Shown here piece by piece: positions 28,885 through 36,251 of a DNA stretch of 64,000 bases (positions within the stretch are counted from its first letter, which is position 1; each line of letters starts with the position of its first letter). The translations under genes were made by a program, and so were the position numbers. The stretch comes from Tritrichomonas musculus (Eukaryota > Parabasalia > Tritrichomonadida > Tritrichomonadidae): the NCBI GenBank assembly GCA_039105265.1, contig JAPFFF010000099.1:1-64000 (forward strand), written 5' to 3'. The notes under the pieces were generated by a model. It searched no databases and was not told the origin of the DNA. It was given only the letters and a program-made list of their open reading frames with translations.

Positions 28885-29136
28885 ATGGGTATTGGCATCT
28901 TCAAGAAGATTAAGAACGCTTTCAAGAACGTCGGCAGTAAGCTCAAGAATGCAGCTCAAACTGTCATCCGCAACATCCCAAGGGCAGTTGATATTGGAAA
29001 GGGGATCATCAATAAGATCAAGCCAATCGCCGACTTCATACCAGGTGTTGGACCAGTTGTAGACACCATCAGCACTGGACTCAATTACGTAAGCAAAGCT
29101 AATGATATAGGCAAATCCATACTGGACAAGGTTTGA
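28885..29136 (+). CDS. Small amphipathic basic protein, divergent from capsid gene (B)
   Basis: Start at the ATG at 28885 (MGIGIFKKIKNAFKNVGSKL); an upstream in-frame extension begins inside the capsid gene's start region. 83 residues: a Lys-rich amphipathic helix, then ADFIPGVGPVVDTISTGLNY. Same plan as A's protein at 22361. Possibly a membrane-active or capsid-cement protein. Confidence 0.65.
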   Translation: MGIGIFKKIKNAFKNVGSKLKNAAQTVIRNIPRAVDIGKGIINKIKPIADFIPGVGPVVDTISTGLNYVSKANDIGKSILDKV

Positions 29137-29167
29137 TCATCATAGAATATCCACATACATATGAATA

Positions 29168-29175
29168 TATTTTTG
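29168..29175 (+). promoter_or_regulatory. TATTTTTG motif before the coiled-coil-tailed gene (B)
   Basis: TATTTTTG 11 bases before the ATG at 29187; it helps choose that start. Confidence 0.5.
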
Positions 29176-29186
29176 TCCGTTTTGAA

Positions 29187-29621
29187 ATGAATTGCGATAT
29201 TAGGGTTATAAATGATAACAAGATGGAGCAACGCACGTTCAGCTCAGTAGAGGAGTTCGACCTGTTCTACCAGAAGTACAAGGACATGTTCAATGAGAAG
29301 ACCACCAATTACCTCAATAAAACCTACAAAATAATCACCCCCGAATGCGAGTACAGGATTACCAAACGCACTGGCAAGGATGGCTCCAGTAATGTGTTTC
29401 TCAAGAAGATCACCAAGCAAGCCGATAATGACAACCTGGTGGAGATCCAATTGGCAAGCATTCGCGCTGACATCAATGCATTGCAGTCAACAGTAGATGA
29501 ATACACTAAGCGGATTACCACTCTGGAGAACACCATTGGCGTGATCACCACAAAAATAAATCAGCTCACCAGTACTGTGAATGAGTGTACTGATGCAGTG
29601 AACAGTCTCCTAAGGCATTAG
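29187..29621 (+). CDS. Coiled-coil-tailed conserved protein (B)
   Basis: 144 residues from the ATG at 29187 (MNCDIRVINDNKMEQ); the longer frame to 29133 precedes the TATTTTTG motif and is not matched in A. Shares FSSVEEFDLFYQKYKD, YRITKR and FLKKITKQ with A, then has a longer heptad tail (ITTLENTIGVITTKINQLTS). The last 4 bp overlap the convergent 84-residue gene. Confidence 0.7.
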   Translation: MNCDIRVINDNKMEQRTFSSVEEFDLFYQKYKDMFNEKTTNYLNKTYKIITPECEYRITKRTGKDGSSNVFLKKITKQADNDNLVEIQLASIRADINALQSTVDEYTKRITTLENTIGVITTKINQLTSTVNECTDAVNSLLRH

Positions 29622-29872
29622 ATCTTGGAATTATTTGGGATTACCTGGTGATTGAGTGAGTGGTGTAGAGTTGATGATGTTGATTTGATGATTGGGTCAT
29701 GCACAACACACCCCTTATCTTCATATTTTGGGACTGTGGGTTTGGTACAACTCATAGTTCGCCTACTTCGCATGTGACGTTCCAGGTGATTGAAATACGT
29801 GAGCCCATTTGAATCTTTTAATACACGGCGTTCCTCGTATGAATTACATTCCTGCGCTTTCGCGTATGACAT
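29618..29872 (-). CDS. 84-residue basic conserved protein (B)
   Basis: MSYAKAQECNSYEERRVLKD..., with PTVPKYEDKG and HDPIIKST shared with A's 78-residue protein at 19889. Divergent from the 77-residue coiled-coil gene, as in A. Function unknown. Confidence 0.65.
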   Translation of the reverse strand: MSYAKAQECNSYEERRVLKDSNGLTYFNHLERHMRSRRTMSCTKPTVPKYEDKGCVVHDPIIKSTSSTLHHSLNHQVIPNNSKI

Positions 29873-29906
29873 TTAATCTTGAAAAAACACTTTTTTTCAT
29901 ATCTAA

Positions 29907-30140
29907 ATGACTGAATTGGGTGAATACAAGAAGGAGATTCCAGAGCTTAAGCGCATCAAACATGATCTCAAGGAGAAGTGCTATATGTATAAGGGCCACC
30001 TCAATAACATCAAAGGGGGTATGCTGGGTAGCAATGGACTAGCCGTTCGTGAATCACTGATTGAGGATATCAATAGTCTGAAGGAGAAGGTCGCCAAACT
30101 CGAGAATGAGCTCGCTGAATTATCAAGCGATAACCGCTAA
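29907..30140 (+). CDS. 77-residue coiled-coil protein (B)
   Basis: The same length and plan as A's protein at 19640: MTELGEYKKEIPELKRIKHD, then GMLGSNGLAVRESLIEDINS and a Lys/Glu coiled coil. Here it reads towards the integrase; in A the equivalent gene faces the other way next to the ATPase side. It marks the breakpoint of the inverted block. Confidence 0.75.
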   Translation: MTELGEYKKEIPELKRIKHDLKEKCYMYKGHLNNIKGGMLGSNGLAVRESLIEDINSLKEKVAKLENELAELSSDNR

Positions 30141-30142
30141 AT

Positions 30143-30225
30143 ATGGGGTCGACGGGAAATCCCGTACACCCGGATTTCATGGAGATAACCACTAATTCCC
30201 TGGAACAGCAAAATTGCTGTCCCGA
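30143..30225 (+). repeat. 83-bp inverted repeat flanking the integrase-fibre module, left arm (B)
   Basis: It matches the reverse complement of 38900-38985 with a few differences: GGGGTCGACGGGA, CCCGGATTTCATGGAGATAA, CCACTAATTCCCTGGAACAG. It contains two hairpins, CGGGAAATCCCG and GGACAGCAA/TTGCTGTCC-type. Together the arms enclose 8.7 kb holding INT, two unknowns, the DxNGDxxDD gene and the fibre gene. Confidence 0.85.
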
Positions 30226-30235
30226 TTGAGACCAC

Positions 30236-30243
30236 TATTTTTG
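30236..30243 (+). promoter_or_regulatory. TATTTTTG motif before the B integrase
   Basis: TATTTTTG 8 bases before the ATG at 30252. Confidence 0.5.
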
Positions 30244-30251
30244 CACATTAA

Positions 30252-31478
30252 ATGACTGACAACAGGAAATCGTTCAAGATATTCGACAATGAGTACAATT
30301 CGCTGCTCAAGTACCCATTCAAATCCAAGATATCAAAACTGGACCCATCGCAGTTCATCATCAACCCAGTATCTCATCATGAGCCATTCGTGAAGGACTT
30401 CAAATTGAAATCATGCAGTCCCTATTCAAAACCGGATTTCTCATTGGAACCCGGATGCTGGGAAGTCGATTTGATGTTTGTGAAGTACACCACAAGGGCC
30501 AATGGAACCGAGTCCGTGGTAGTCCATGAAACCATTTACCTCATCATGGTGAATGTCAACACGCGGTATCTAATTGTGGAACCGCTTAAGAACAGACTAG
30601 CTGATACCATCAAGACTGCATACACCAAAATCATTCTTGAGAAATATGATGACTTCAAATTCAATACCATCAAATGCGATGGTGAGAATAACCTACTCAA
30701 AGTGTTTGATATACTTGGCCGCTACAATCCATCCAGAAATAAATATAGAGGTACTAAAAACGTGTTGATTGACCGTAATGCAGTGATTGTCGATAAATCC
30801 AAACACAACAACGCTCACAAAATCGTTGATGCAACCATCAGGACACTCCGTAATGCATTTGGTTTAGATAATCGTCGGATTGGAGACCCATACCTGATGC
30901 AACAGATGGTACACTTCTATAACAACACACCACATCGGTCTCTACGAATGCCCAATCCCAATTACCGAGATGATGGAATCCAATATGATCCGTATCTAGC
31001 AAGGGAACCCAAGTGGATATACTACACACCCAATCAAATGCAGCACAACCCAGATTTGGAGTGGAGATACATCAGGGATTGCCAACGGCGGCTACGTCGA
31101 GTCAAAAATAATATGCAAATGGGTGGACTGCTGAGCTATCGCAAGGGGAATATCATATTGGTCCATTACGATACATCCAAAACTGAGAAGAAGCATGAGA
31201 AGCAGAGGCGTGTGTTCAATGAGATTGCCGAATTCATTAGATACCATAATGGGAATGTCGAATGCAAACTGCTGAAGCCATATCATAGATTCCAGTTGAA
31301 TGATGATAAGCAAGCAGGAACTGCGTTCTATGTTCCATATACCCAAACCAAAACTGGTCGAACGCCTAAGTCTGATGATGAGCGAGCTACCGTAACTGTC
31401 CCCATTATGTATACCCGATTCGTGGCAACCAATTATGCATCACTAGGTGAAGACTATAAGCAGTACTTTGCTGTCTAA
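30252..31478 (+). CDS. INT: Polinton integrase, rve fold (B)
   Basis: 408 residues. Acidic triad candidates: Asp73 in GCWEVDLMF, Asp143 in IKCDGE, and Asp193 in HKIVDATIRTLRNAFG, where retroviral integrases have Glu. The FNTIKCDGE and YNNTPH(R)SLR blocks are typical of the Polinton c-integrase. The C-terminal third (YRKGNIILVHYD..., RRVFNEIAEFI) is a small beta-type domain that may bind DNA or chromatin. It inserts the element with a 6-bp duplication. The stop is 3 bp before the next ATG, so the genes are closely packed. Confidence 0.88.
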   Translation: MTDNRKSFKIFDNEYNSLLKYPFKSKISKLDPSQFIINPVSHHEPFVKDFKLKSCSPYSKPDFSLEPGCWEVDLMFVKYTTRANGTESVVVHETIYLIMVNVNTRYLIVEPLKNRLADTIKTAYTKIILEKYDDFKFNTIKCDGENNLLKVFDILGRYNPSRNKYRGTKNVLIDRNAVIVDKSKHNNAHKIVDATIRTLRNAFGLDNRRIGDPYLMQQMVHFYNNTPHRSLRMPNPNYRDDGIQYDPYLAREPKWIYYTPNQMQHNPDLEWRYIRDCQRRLRRVKNNMQMGGLLSYRKGNIILVHYDTSKTEKKHEKQRRVFNEIAEFIRYHNGNVECKLLKPYHRFQLNDDKQAGTAFYVPYTQTKTGRTPKSDDERATVTVPIMYTRFVATNYASLGEDYKQYFAV

Positions 31479-31481
31479 TAA

Positions 31482-31814
31482 ATGCCAAAGCGCTATTTCC
31501 ATACACAGACCACCGAGTTTAAGCTACCTGAGGACTTCATATATAGTCGCAATAAGAAGTACATCGTAGTGCAGTATGTGGGAGCTATCCTGAATAAGAC
31601 CATCATCGGTGATTTGATGGTACACTCGGATATTGTTGAATTCGACCCATACTGTGACCACTTCATAATGCTAGCCAACAGACGGCAAACCAAGTATCGC
31701 AAATATGAGATGCTCAATAGGACCAAGCGGGATTTCAAAATATGGTTCACAGACCTGTATGGTAATGAGATAAAACCCGATGCATTCGTGCTATCCTGCT
31801 TGCTAATCTATTGA
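31482..31814 (+). CDS. 110-residue conserved Maverick protein (B)
   Basis: MPKRYFHTQTTEFKLPEDFI..., YIVVQYVGA, MVHSDIVE, FIMLANRRQTKYRKYE, ending DAFVLSCLLIY. Same position, directly after INT, as A's homologue at 59853. Predicted mostly beta; it could be a small jelly-roll or cement-type virion protein. No motif identifies it. Confidence 0.7.
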   Translation: MPKRYFHTQTTEFKLPEDFIYSRNKKYIVVQYVGAILNKTIIGDLMVHSDIVEFDPYCDHFIMLANRRQTKYRKYEMLNRTKRDFKIWFTDLYGNEIKPDAFVLSCLLIY

Positions 31815-31839
31815 CCACAGTATGGCCCATATAGGAGTT

Positions 31840-31847
31840 TATTTTTG
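31840..31847 (+). promoter_or_regulatory. TATTTTTG motif before the 502-residue gene (B)
   Basis: TATTTTTG 5 bases before the ATG at 31853. Confidence 0.5.
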
Positions 31848-31852
31848 GGTAA

Positions 31853-33361
31853 ATGCAGGATGAATACCTTGATGTTTATAATATGAAACCAGGTCAATAT
31901 CGCGAATTGCCATACTCAAAATATTTATCAGCTGTGTATCTCGATGTTGATAAGGTTACCAAATTATATTTCCCACGTGATTTAGTTCCACCACCAGTCG
32001 TTCATGACTATACGATTGATAAAGTCGGAGCCACATTCACAATGAATTCGTATGAAGAGGTCCCTACATACATCTGGAGATCCAAATTTGTGGCCTCGAA
32101 GAATGATTATTGCATGATCCTAGTTCGGGGACCCAATAATAATAGACTCAGAGCAAATTCATATATAGCCTACCCCAGAAAATATTTCAAGGATACAGTT
32201 CTTGCAAACACAACTAAATCACCTGGTGATCATCCAATAGGGTTCGAGATATCGGTTTATTCAAACCCATTACTGTTACCAACCATATATTGCTTTGAAC
32301 AACTTCCGCTATTCCAGGTGAATCAGACAGCTCAGCCAGATAGTGGTCCAAAACCCATACAATTTTCATTCACAAATGATGAGGTTTTTGGTAGATCCCC
32401 ACCTCGTAAAAGGATTATGGTCAATGATGAGACTTCCCCATTCAAGCGGAGGATTAAAGATTGGTATCACAAGCACACAACATATCACCCTCGGAAAAAG
32501 CTTATATCTAATGACTATAGCAGTGATGATGCGCGAGCTCTCAGCCCCTCCGGGGATGATGCGACAGCTCTCAGTCCCTCCGGGGATGAGGTTAGGAGTG
32601 CTAGGAGTGATGAAGCTAGTGAGAGTAGCGATCATGAGCAAAATCCATATGACCCACGTGAAGCTGAATATAGGGATAATGAGGTGCGAAATCAGCCAAA
32701 GGTTAGCCCAAATGGGGTATATATGTCCACCGATAAGAGACCAGGGACGAAATCCGTTGTTGTTCGAAAAACAAATGGTTCATTTCAAGAATATCGAGTT
32801 GGGAAACGCGCAATGACTGATATACGACGTAAACTGAAGCATTCGCAGAAGCAATCGCAGAGGCACTCACAGGGACATCCGGCAGAGGCTCTCAACCCCT
32901 TTGGGGGTGAGTATTCCAGTGATGATGCGATAGCTCTCAACCCCTTTGGGGGTGAAGTAGATTCACAGAGAGGGCTTAGAGATAGAACTCGCGATCGGGA
33001 TCAGTATTCATATGAATCTCAAGACAACTCCAATACTAGAACACCTAAGCGTTCATCTAGGGTATCATCTAGGGTATCAGCTCCAAAGCATTCCAGTTCG
33101 GTGAAATTCGGTAAATCATTTAAACCATATCGGGAGAAATTCACACCCCAATTCAAGGGTAATATCATGGACACCACATTTGAGTATGAAATGCCGCCTG
33201 AGCGCAGTGATGAATATAGTGAACAGGAACTGAGTTCTCAATATGAGGAGGAAGTTGAGCCAGAGGTAATCGAACCACCTCGTAGGCGCAAACGCAATAC
33301 AAAAATAAAATCCAAACACTGCCAAAAGCGTGAGAATTTCTTTGACCAATTCAAACCATAG
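31853..33361 (+). CDS. Two-part Maverick protein: beta-rich head, disordered basic tail (B)
   Basis: 502 residues. Residues 1-165 are beta-rich (YLDVDKVTKLYFPRDL, YIWRSKFVASKNDYCMILVR, TIYCFEQLPLFQ) and could be a single jelly roll, as expected for a penton-type minor capsid protein; this is inference. The rest is low-complexity and basic, rich in Ser, Gln and Arg, ending RRRKRNTKIKSKH. The tail carries four short inserts encoding ALSPSGDDA or ALNPFGGE. Same position as A's 468-residue protein at 60186, which also has a basic Pro/Gln-rich tail, but the tails share no alignable sequence. Confidence 0.6.
   Translation: MQDEYLDVYNMKPGQYRELPYSKYLSAVYLDVDKVTKLYFPRDLVPPPVVHDYTIDKVGATFTMNSYEEVPTYIWRSKFVASKNDYCMILVRGPNNNRLRANSYIAYPRKYFKDTVLANTTKSPGDHPIGFEISVYSNPLLLPTIYCFEQLPLFQVNQTAQPDSGPKPIQFSFTNDEVFGRSPPRKRIMVNDETSPFKRRIKDWYHKHTTYHPRKKLISNDYSSDDARALSPSGDDATALSPSGDEVRSARSDEASESSDHEQNPYDPREAEYRDNEVRNQPKVSPNGVYMSTDKRPGTKSVVVRKTNGSFQEYRVGKRAMTDIRRKLKHSQKQSQRHSQGHPAEALNPFGGEYSSDDAIALNPFGGEVDSQRGLRDRTRDRDQYSYESQDNSNTRTPKRSSRVSSRVSAPKHSSSVKFGKSFKPYREKFTPQFKGNIMDTTFEYEMPPERSDEYSEQELSSQYEEEVEPEVIEPPRRRKRNTKIKSKHCQKRENFFDQFKP
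32536..32960 (+). repeat. Small GC-palindrome coding modules (B)
   Basis: Four copies of a module GCTCTCA(G/A)(C/T)CCCT followed by CGGGG or TGGGGG and often GATGATGCGA, at about 32538, 32566, 32888 and 32929. Each contains a CCCCTxCGGGG-type hairpin and adds ALSPSGDDA- or ALNPFGGE-like residues in frame. Related copies lie at about 35677-35760 and 26000-26036. Confidence 0.7.
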
Positions 33362-33368
33362 TACATGT

Positions 33369-36233
33369 TTATTCACCGTTATATGTAACACCGTATTGCT
33401 TAGCTTTATTTTTCCTAACGTCCCTTTCTTGCTTATTTTGGACTTTCATCTCAATATATCCACTACCCTCTCCGTATAATTCATATTCGATTAACGCATT
33501 GATGTTATCAATAAATCCTTGGCGAGCTTTCTTCAATTCGGCTGAATCGGCTGTTCGTGCGAACGTAACTAGATTTCCATAAAATGAAGTTTTAGAATTA
33601 GGATCTGGCTTGATTCCCTCATCGAATTTATATCCAAATCCCCATTGAAATACAACTTCCTCTACGAAATCTAACATGTCGCTAAGATCTGCGGGTACCG
33701 ATTTTTTCGTTAGTTCACCAGTTTTACTGTCTATTCCCTTCTTAATAATATCAATCCAGGCTTGGACCTTAGGACCGACGGCCTTTTGATAAGTTTGCTT
33801 ATGAGTACTCCTCCAATTCGACCAATCTGGGTAGTTGAATGATCTACCTTTAGTAAGCTTTTTCTCAATAGATAGTTTCATAGGAACGTCAAAGTAATAG
33901 ACATATATGGCGTTGCATACCGTTAGAAAATTGGTCAGTTTCCTGATTCTGATATACTTATAATAATTTTTGTTGGACCAGAATGCCTTCCATATGTGAG
34001 AGAACAGGGATGCCCAATAACTGTTAGGTGATAAACGTTTACTAATACGTGCCTTTCCAAGACCGAGATCACCATATGCAGTTTCTAGAGTATTCAAGTC
34101 CTGGGATTTCTTCAATATATATTCACCACGTTCCCAATCGACATTGGCAACATCCTTATTAAATTGCTGCTGGAGCCATACATTAAATGGAGTTGCTTGA
34201 CGCTTAGCCTTTGTATTATATATTGTTTTCCAGACCTTCTTATAAGGAGATGCATGGACTAATTTGTAACCGTTGACTATAACTGGAGTTCCACGTCTAT
34301 CAACAAGTACGATATCATCAACACGGTCACCATTAAGGTCTGTAATACGATTTCCTAATGGGTCTTGGGAATTGACTGGCAATAATCTGTACTTGGGAAC
34401 TCCATTCTCATCAAGATGTTTCAAACAATATTCCTCCGCGGTATCACGAGCTGCTGCTGCTGGAATGTACTTAACTCGAAAGTTACCATTTATAACCATA
34501 TGCAAGAAGTTCTTCTTGAACTCTGAAGAATCAGCTGTTAGTGCGAGATTGCCAAACTTGTCTAAATGGCTTTTAACATTTGTAAGGTCTTTACCTGAAC
34601 GCTTACCCATGAGACCACTTCGTGATTCAATAGGCATCCTTACATACTCATATTCAGTGTCTTTAGAATATTTGGATGTTGGTCTGTGTACCGAATCTGG
34701 TATTGTCTTAAGTGATTTCCCACCGTAACTAATCGGAGCTTTAACAGGTGTCCTAGTATATTTATATTTAGCTAGATGAGGTGCCTCAGCCTCAGCCTCA
34801 ACCTCAGTATCACTATCAGCCTCAGCCTCATCCTCTTCACCATCACCAATATCGATAATTTCATCATCATCATCATCAATTGCTTTAGTAGCCTTACTGG
34901 TTTTATGGGACATGTGTTCTTTAGGTGTAGAAAAAATGTTATTATTTGTATTCTCGCGATTGACATCTTTTTCGAAATCAGCTTCGATATCAGCTTCGAT
35001 ACCCTCATAGACCCTAATCTTATTGATATATCTTCGTATATTCGACACCTCGACTTCTGCTTTTGGAGACTCTATGGTAAGCGATCGATCTTCTGCTATT
35101 GAATCCAAGTTATGTATGATGTCATCAACCATATCTCGAACCTCCCGAATCTCAAACTGGTTAAGTTCACGAGGTGCACATTCGGGGTCATCCGCAATGC
35201 GATAGTATTTGGGTAGTACCTCAATGATATCATCAGGGAGAATACGCTTTGTGCGCAGCATGGCCATATCCTGATCAATCCTATCTGCACGAGTTCCGAT
35301 TTCTGGGAATATATTTGACATCGATTGGGATTCCGCCTCCTCCTCTTCCTCCTCAAATTCTGGATTAACGGGTTTCGGTTGGGATTTCAAATATAGATTC
35401 GGATTTATGAAGTAAGTCTCGACATATTTCGTAAGCCTTTTCTTCAAATTGTCAACCTGACTAGGATCATTAAAGTCGGTGCTTACCAAAGCTTGAATCA
35501 TCTCACCAATCGCTTTTACTATCTCAGTCTCGTACATCTCTGGACAATAGATGATATGTACCATATTAGTGATGACTTCTTCTGATACATTGCATTCCTT
35601 AGATAAATACTCAAGAAGCTTACGGTAATCAAGAAGCTTTTGGTACGGGACTTTACTACTATCCTCCTCTTCCCCTGAGGGGTTGAGAGCTTCGGCAACT
35701 TCGTTGACCTCAGGAACGAAGTTCCGTGTCGCATCATCCCCTGAGGCTTCGCTTGGATCTCCGATTGGATTTCCTGGAGATTCCACTTGGGATTTCTTTG
35801 GGGATTTCTTTGGGGATTTCTTTGGGGATTTCTTTGGGGATTTCCGTAGGGATTTCCGTAGGATTTTCCGTGGGGATTGTACTTGGGGTTCCACTCCAGG
35901 GATATCCTGTAATGGTATCTGTTGGGGTTCCTGTGGGGGTTTCAAATATAGATCTAGTTCTTTGAGGAAAGTAGTGACATCAGTCATAAGATGTTGCTTC
36001 CAATATTTTTCCTGATTAGGGTTAATATCATGACCTTTACTGGTGATAATCCCCCATTTGTGTTTCATCCCCTTGATCACATTTATTATCTTATTATTGT
36101 ACGAATCTGGATTATTGATGACATGTATTATTTTATTGATGACTTCATCTGTTACTCTGCATTCACTAGACAAATACTTAAGAAGCTCACGGTCTCTGGC
36201 GCTCTTGACTTCATTATCAATACGGGTAAGCAT
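33369..36233 (-). CDS. DxNGDxxDD-type structural protein (B)
   Basis: 954 residues. Order: an N-terminal helical domain (1-90) that recurs at about 205-290 (YLSSEC/YLSKEC, VINKIIHVIN/VITNMVHIIY); a Lys/Ser/Pro repeat (KKSPKKSPKKSPKKS, about 135-150); an acidic middle; then a conserved 400-residue C-terminal region with FRVKYIPAAAARDTAEEY, ITDLNGDRVDDIVLVDRRG, SPYKKVWK and RISKRLSPNSYWASLFSHIW. The DxNGDxxDD stretch looks like a calcium-binding loop. The A homologue (61589-64000 plus 1-809) shares the C-terminal region. Probably an internal or vertex virion protein; not identified. Confidence 0.7.
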   Translation of the reverse strand: MLTRIDNEVKSARDRELLKYLSSECRVTDEVINKIIHVINNPDSYNNKIINVIKGMKHKWGIITSKGHDINPNQEKYWKQHLMTDVTTFLKELDLYLKPPQEPQQIPLQDIPGVEPQVQSPRKILRKSLRKSPKKSPKKSPKKSPKKSQVESPGNPIGDPSEASGDDATRNFVPEVNEVAEALNPSGEEEDSSKVPYQKLLDYRKLLEYLSKECNVSEEVITNMVHIIYCPEMYETEIVKAIGEMIQALVSTDFNDPSQVDNLKKRLTKYVETYFINPNLYLKSQPKPVNPEFEEEEEEAESQSMSNIFPEIGTRADRIDQDMAMLRTKRILPDDIIEVLPKYYRIADDPECAPRELNQFEIREVRDMVDDIIHNLDSIAEDRSLTIESPKAEVEVSNIRRYINKIRVYEGIEADIEADFEKDVNRENTNNNIFSTPKEHMSHKTSKATKAIDDDDDEIIDIGDGEEDEAEADSDTEVEAEAEAPHLAKYKYTRTPVKAPISYGGKSLKTIPDSVHRPTSKYSKDTEYEYVRMPIESRSGLMGKRSGKDLTNVKSHLDKFGNLALTADSSEFKKNFLHMVINGNFRVKYIPAAAARDTAEEYCLKHLDENGVPKYRLLPVNSQDPLGNRITDLNGDRVDDIVLVDRRGTPVIVNGYKLVHASPYKKVWKTIYNTKAKRQATPFNVWLQQQFNKDVANVDWERGEYILKKSQDLNTLETAYGDLGLGKARISKRLSPNSYWASLFSHIWKAFWSNKNYYKYIRIRKLTNFLTVCNAIYVYYFDVPMKLSIEKKLTKGRSFNYPDWSNWRSTHKQTYQKAVGPKVQAWIDIIKKGIDSKTGELTKKSVPADLSDMLDFVEEVVFQWGFGYKFDEGIKPDPNSKTSFYGNLVTFARTADSAELKKARQGFIDNINALIEYELYGEGSGYIEMKVQNKQERDVRKNKAKQYGVTYNGE
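35775..35880 (-). repeat. KSPK-encoding tandem repeat
   Basis: About seven copies of a 15-bp unit (GGGGATTTCTTTG on the plus strand) encoding KKSP repeats in the DxNGDxxDD protein of B. SPKK-type repeats are known minor-groove DNA-binding motifs in other proteins; that role here is inference. Confidence 0.75.
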
Positions 36234-36251
36234 ACCTTTATTTTATTGTAA

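Noticed and set aside
30252-31478. Retrovirus or LTR origin for the integrase
   Set aside because: There is no reverse transcriptase and there are no LTRs; the element has TIRs, AG...CT ends, 6-bp duplications, PolB and capsid genes, i.e. Polinton.
31493-31750. 85-codon minus-strand frame opposite the B 110-residue gene
   Set aside because: Shadow; the plus-strand gene is conserved in A.
32343-32816. 157-codon frame inside the B 502-residue gene
   Set aside because: It is an overlapping alternative frame with no homologue in A; the main frame is conserved at its start and has the promoter-like motif.
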